A stretch of 64,000 nucleotides of DNA from Zonotrichia leucophrys gambelii. Its lineage: Eukaryota; Chordata; Aves; Passeriformes; Passerellidae. The notes beneath the pieces are model-generated. The model worked only from the letters and a program-made list of their open reading frames with translations. It was not told the origin of the DNA and searched no databases. Both the position numbers and the translations under genes were made by a program. Below are positions 62,522 to 64,000 of this stretch, piece by piece. The stretch covers positions 6,345,038 to 6,409,037 of the forward strand of contig NC_088173.1 in assembly GCF_028769735.1 (NCBI RefSeq). The letters are read 5' to 3'. Each line of letters opens with the position of its first letter. Position 1 is the first letter of the stretch.

Positions 62522-64000
62522 TTTTCAGGGCATTAAGAAATCTATAACTTTACTCATTAGTACTGCCTCTCAACAGAATATAGGAACTGTTACTCAACCA
62601 TAAACCTCTTTCTCTACATATTGTTTTAGCTTAAATATTTTATTTTCTAAAACTTATACAGTTTGATTCATTTTGAGTGCTGTTTTTATATGATGAAGCT
62701 CAAAGCAAAGAGAAAATGTGCTGTCCTTTCCCAGACTAGGATATATAGGGTGGTTATTTCCTGAAGAGGTAAAAATTTGCAGCCCTAAAACCACATTGTG
62801 ATTTTCACAGGCAAACTGCTGCCTTTGGATGCAATCACTCACCATCAGAAAATTTCTGTGTAGGGTCAGCAATACTTTATTCAGTGAAGAGTTGTTGACT
62901 GGGAAAAATATGGAAGATATCTAGGCTAAGAATGAGTTAGAGAGGAAAAACCCTAGAGAGAAAGTATATGGAGAGAAAAAAAAATCAGTAATTTTACTTT
63001 TACCTCATCTTACATTTATTTGTTGACACTCTGCCAGCTGATTCCAGTAATTAAGAAATATAATTTCTTTGCACTTTGTGAAGCTAGATCTTTTAACTGT
63101 TAAAATAGGATCCAAATATTTTTAATAACCTACCACTGAGTAATTTGATGTTCAGTTTTGATTAGCTCTAGAAAGCATAATATTGTCTATTTTCATGTTC
63201 TGTAAAAGACTCAAAAAATGGCAGGATCCATTAGTTTTGATTTCCATACCAATCAGTCCAGATGGTACCCATTATTTGCTGAAGATGGATGCAAATTGAA
63301 TTTTTCAAATCCATAATTCACAGTTTTTAAAAGGTACAGATAGAAGGTAAAAAAATACAGAACTAATTTTTTGCACAATAATCAGAGTTGAACCCCAGTC
63401 TAAGCTCATCTTTCTCCAGACTTGGAAACAACTTGGAAAAGTACAATGTTCTATTTCAGGAAAAAAACCAGGCTATGTTGCATTCTTTTCAGGGAAGGTG
63501 GAAAAAGCTTTTCTTAGATAATGCCCTAAGAGGTATACATGGTATCTTATTCAAAGATATTAGAAACTGTGTTTACATAATTACAAACACTTTAGAAAGT
63601 GTTTGTTACTTCTCTGTGCATAAGCCATTAGTAGCACTTCAAACACATTTTTAGCTGAACACAGTCTACAGTCTATTTTATATCAGGGCAAAAATACTCA
63701 AAATAAACTGTTTATAGACAATCTTAATTTAGAAGGCAGTGCAAGCTTGTTGTGAAGAGCCCCCCCACAAACAACTGTAGTCATATAATTTATTTGAACA
63801 GCAATTAATAATAATATTTCACACTTTTGAATAAAAATTTAAGCAATTCTGACTCCACAAAGCTTGAAAGATCTGAGTCCTATGTATCTCTTCCTTATAT
63901 CATGTAGTGTATCTTGGGTCCATCAATAATGCAGATTTCAGCCTGCATATGATGCATAAGATTGTAAGCATCAGTTTGATCCAGGACTACTGTTGCAATA
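62522..64000. other. AT-rich sequence without a recognised gene
   Basis: No repeat or exon recognised. The frames at 62654-62872 (minus) and 63388-63654 (plus) have no domain features. The window ends inside this tract. Confidence 0.5.

Noticed and set aside
1..64000. CRISPR arrays, operons, bacterial-type promoters or terminators
   Set aside because: The sequence is vertebrate (CR1 and endogenous retrovirus LTRs). No regularly spaced direct repeat array or dense coding exists.
1..64000. tRNA, snRNA or well-known microRNA genes
   Set aside because: No tRNA B-box-type sequence, U6/U1-like start or familiar microRNA seed in a hairpin was found by reading. A covariance-model scan would be needed to rule out diverged copies.

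Overview
The window looks like a piece of bird chromosome, most likely from a songbird (passerine). Two signs support this. First, about ten CR1 non-LTR retrotransposon fragments lie on both strands, and most keep the CR1 3' end with its ATTCTRTG-type tail. Second, at 29179-29559 there is a complete solo LTR that resembles the songbird TguLTR5 group, with TG...CA ends and a perfect 6-bp target duplication. The sequence is AT-rich. I found no convincing protein-coding exon, tRNA, rRNA or snRNA gene, so this is probably intergenic sequence or the inside of a very large intron. Nearly all open frames are chance frames or frames inside repeats. Family names come from recognition, not from a database search.

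Layout. 0.5-1.8 kb holds a broken CR1 ORF2 (endonuclease to reverse transcriptase) that has lost its 3' end. 3.9-4.1 kb is a short antisense CR1. 4.1-12.3 kb is mostly unique AT-rich sequence, with a TA microsatellite and two well-matching CTCF-type motifs in divergent orientation (6.84 and 7.47 kb). 12.3-14.0 kb is a repeat cluster: an LTR-like element, a GC-rich tract, a TguLTR5-like LTR on the minus strand and a second GC-rich tract. 17.7-18.4 kb is a C-rich tract in which CTAA and related hexamers keep a 6-bp phase, best read as an old, decayed telomere-like (CCCTAA) array. 22.9 kb is CR1; 29.2-29.6 kb is the solo LTR; 30.3-31.3 kb is the longest CR1 3' fragment.

The second half is largely unique. 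It contains CR1 pieces at 41.0-41.5, 42.4, 47.1-47.7, 55.2 and 62.5 kb and a possible remnant at 50.6 kb. Several perfect short inverted repeats stand out (22.0-22.1, 32.95, 44.2, 49.3, 51.74 and 53.65 kb), as does a 14-bp palindrome at 45.15 kb.

I did not find a new gene system. The observations most worth following up are the decayed telomere-like array, the divergent CTCF motif pair and the internally repeated LTR-like element at 12.3-12.7 kb.
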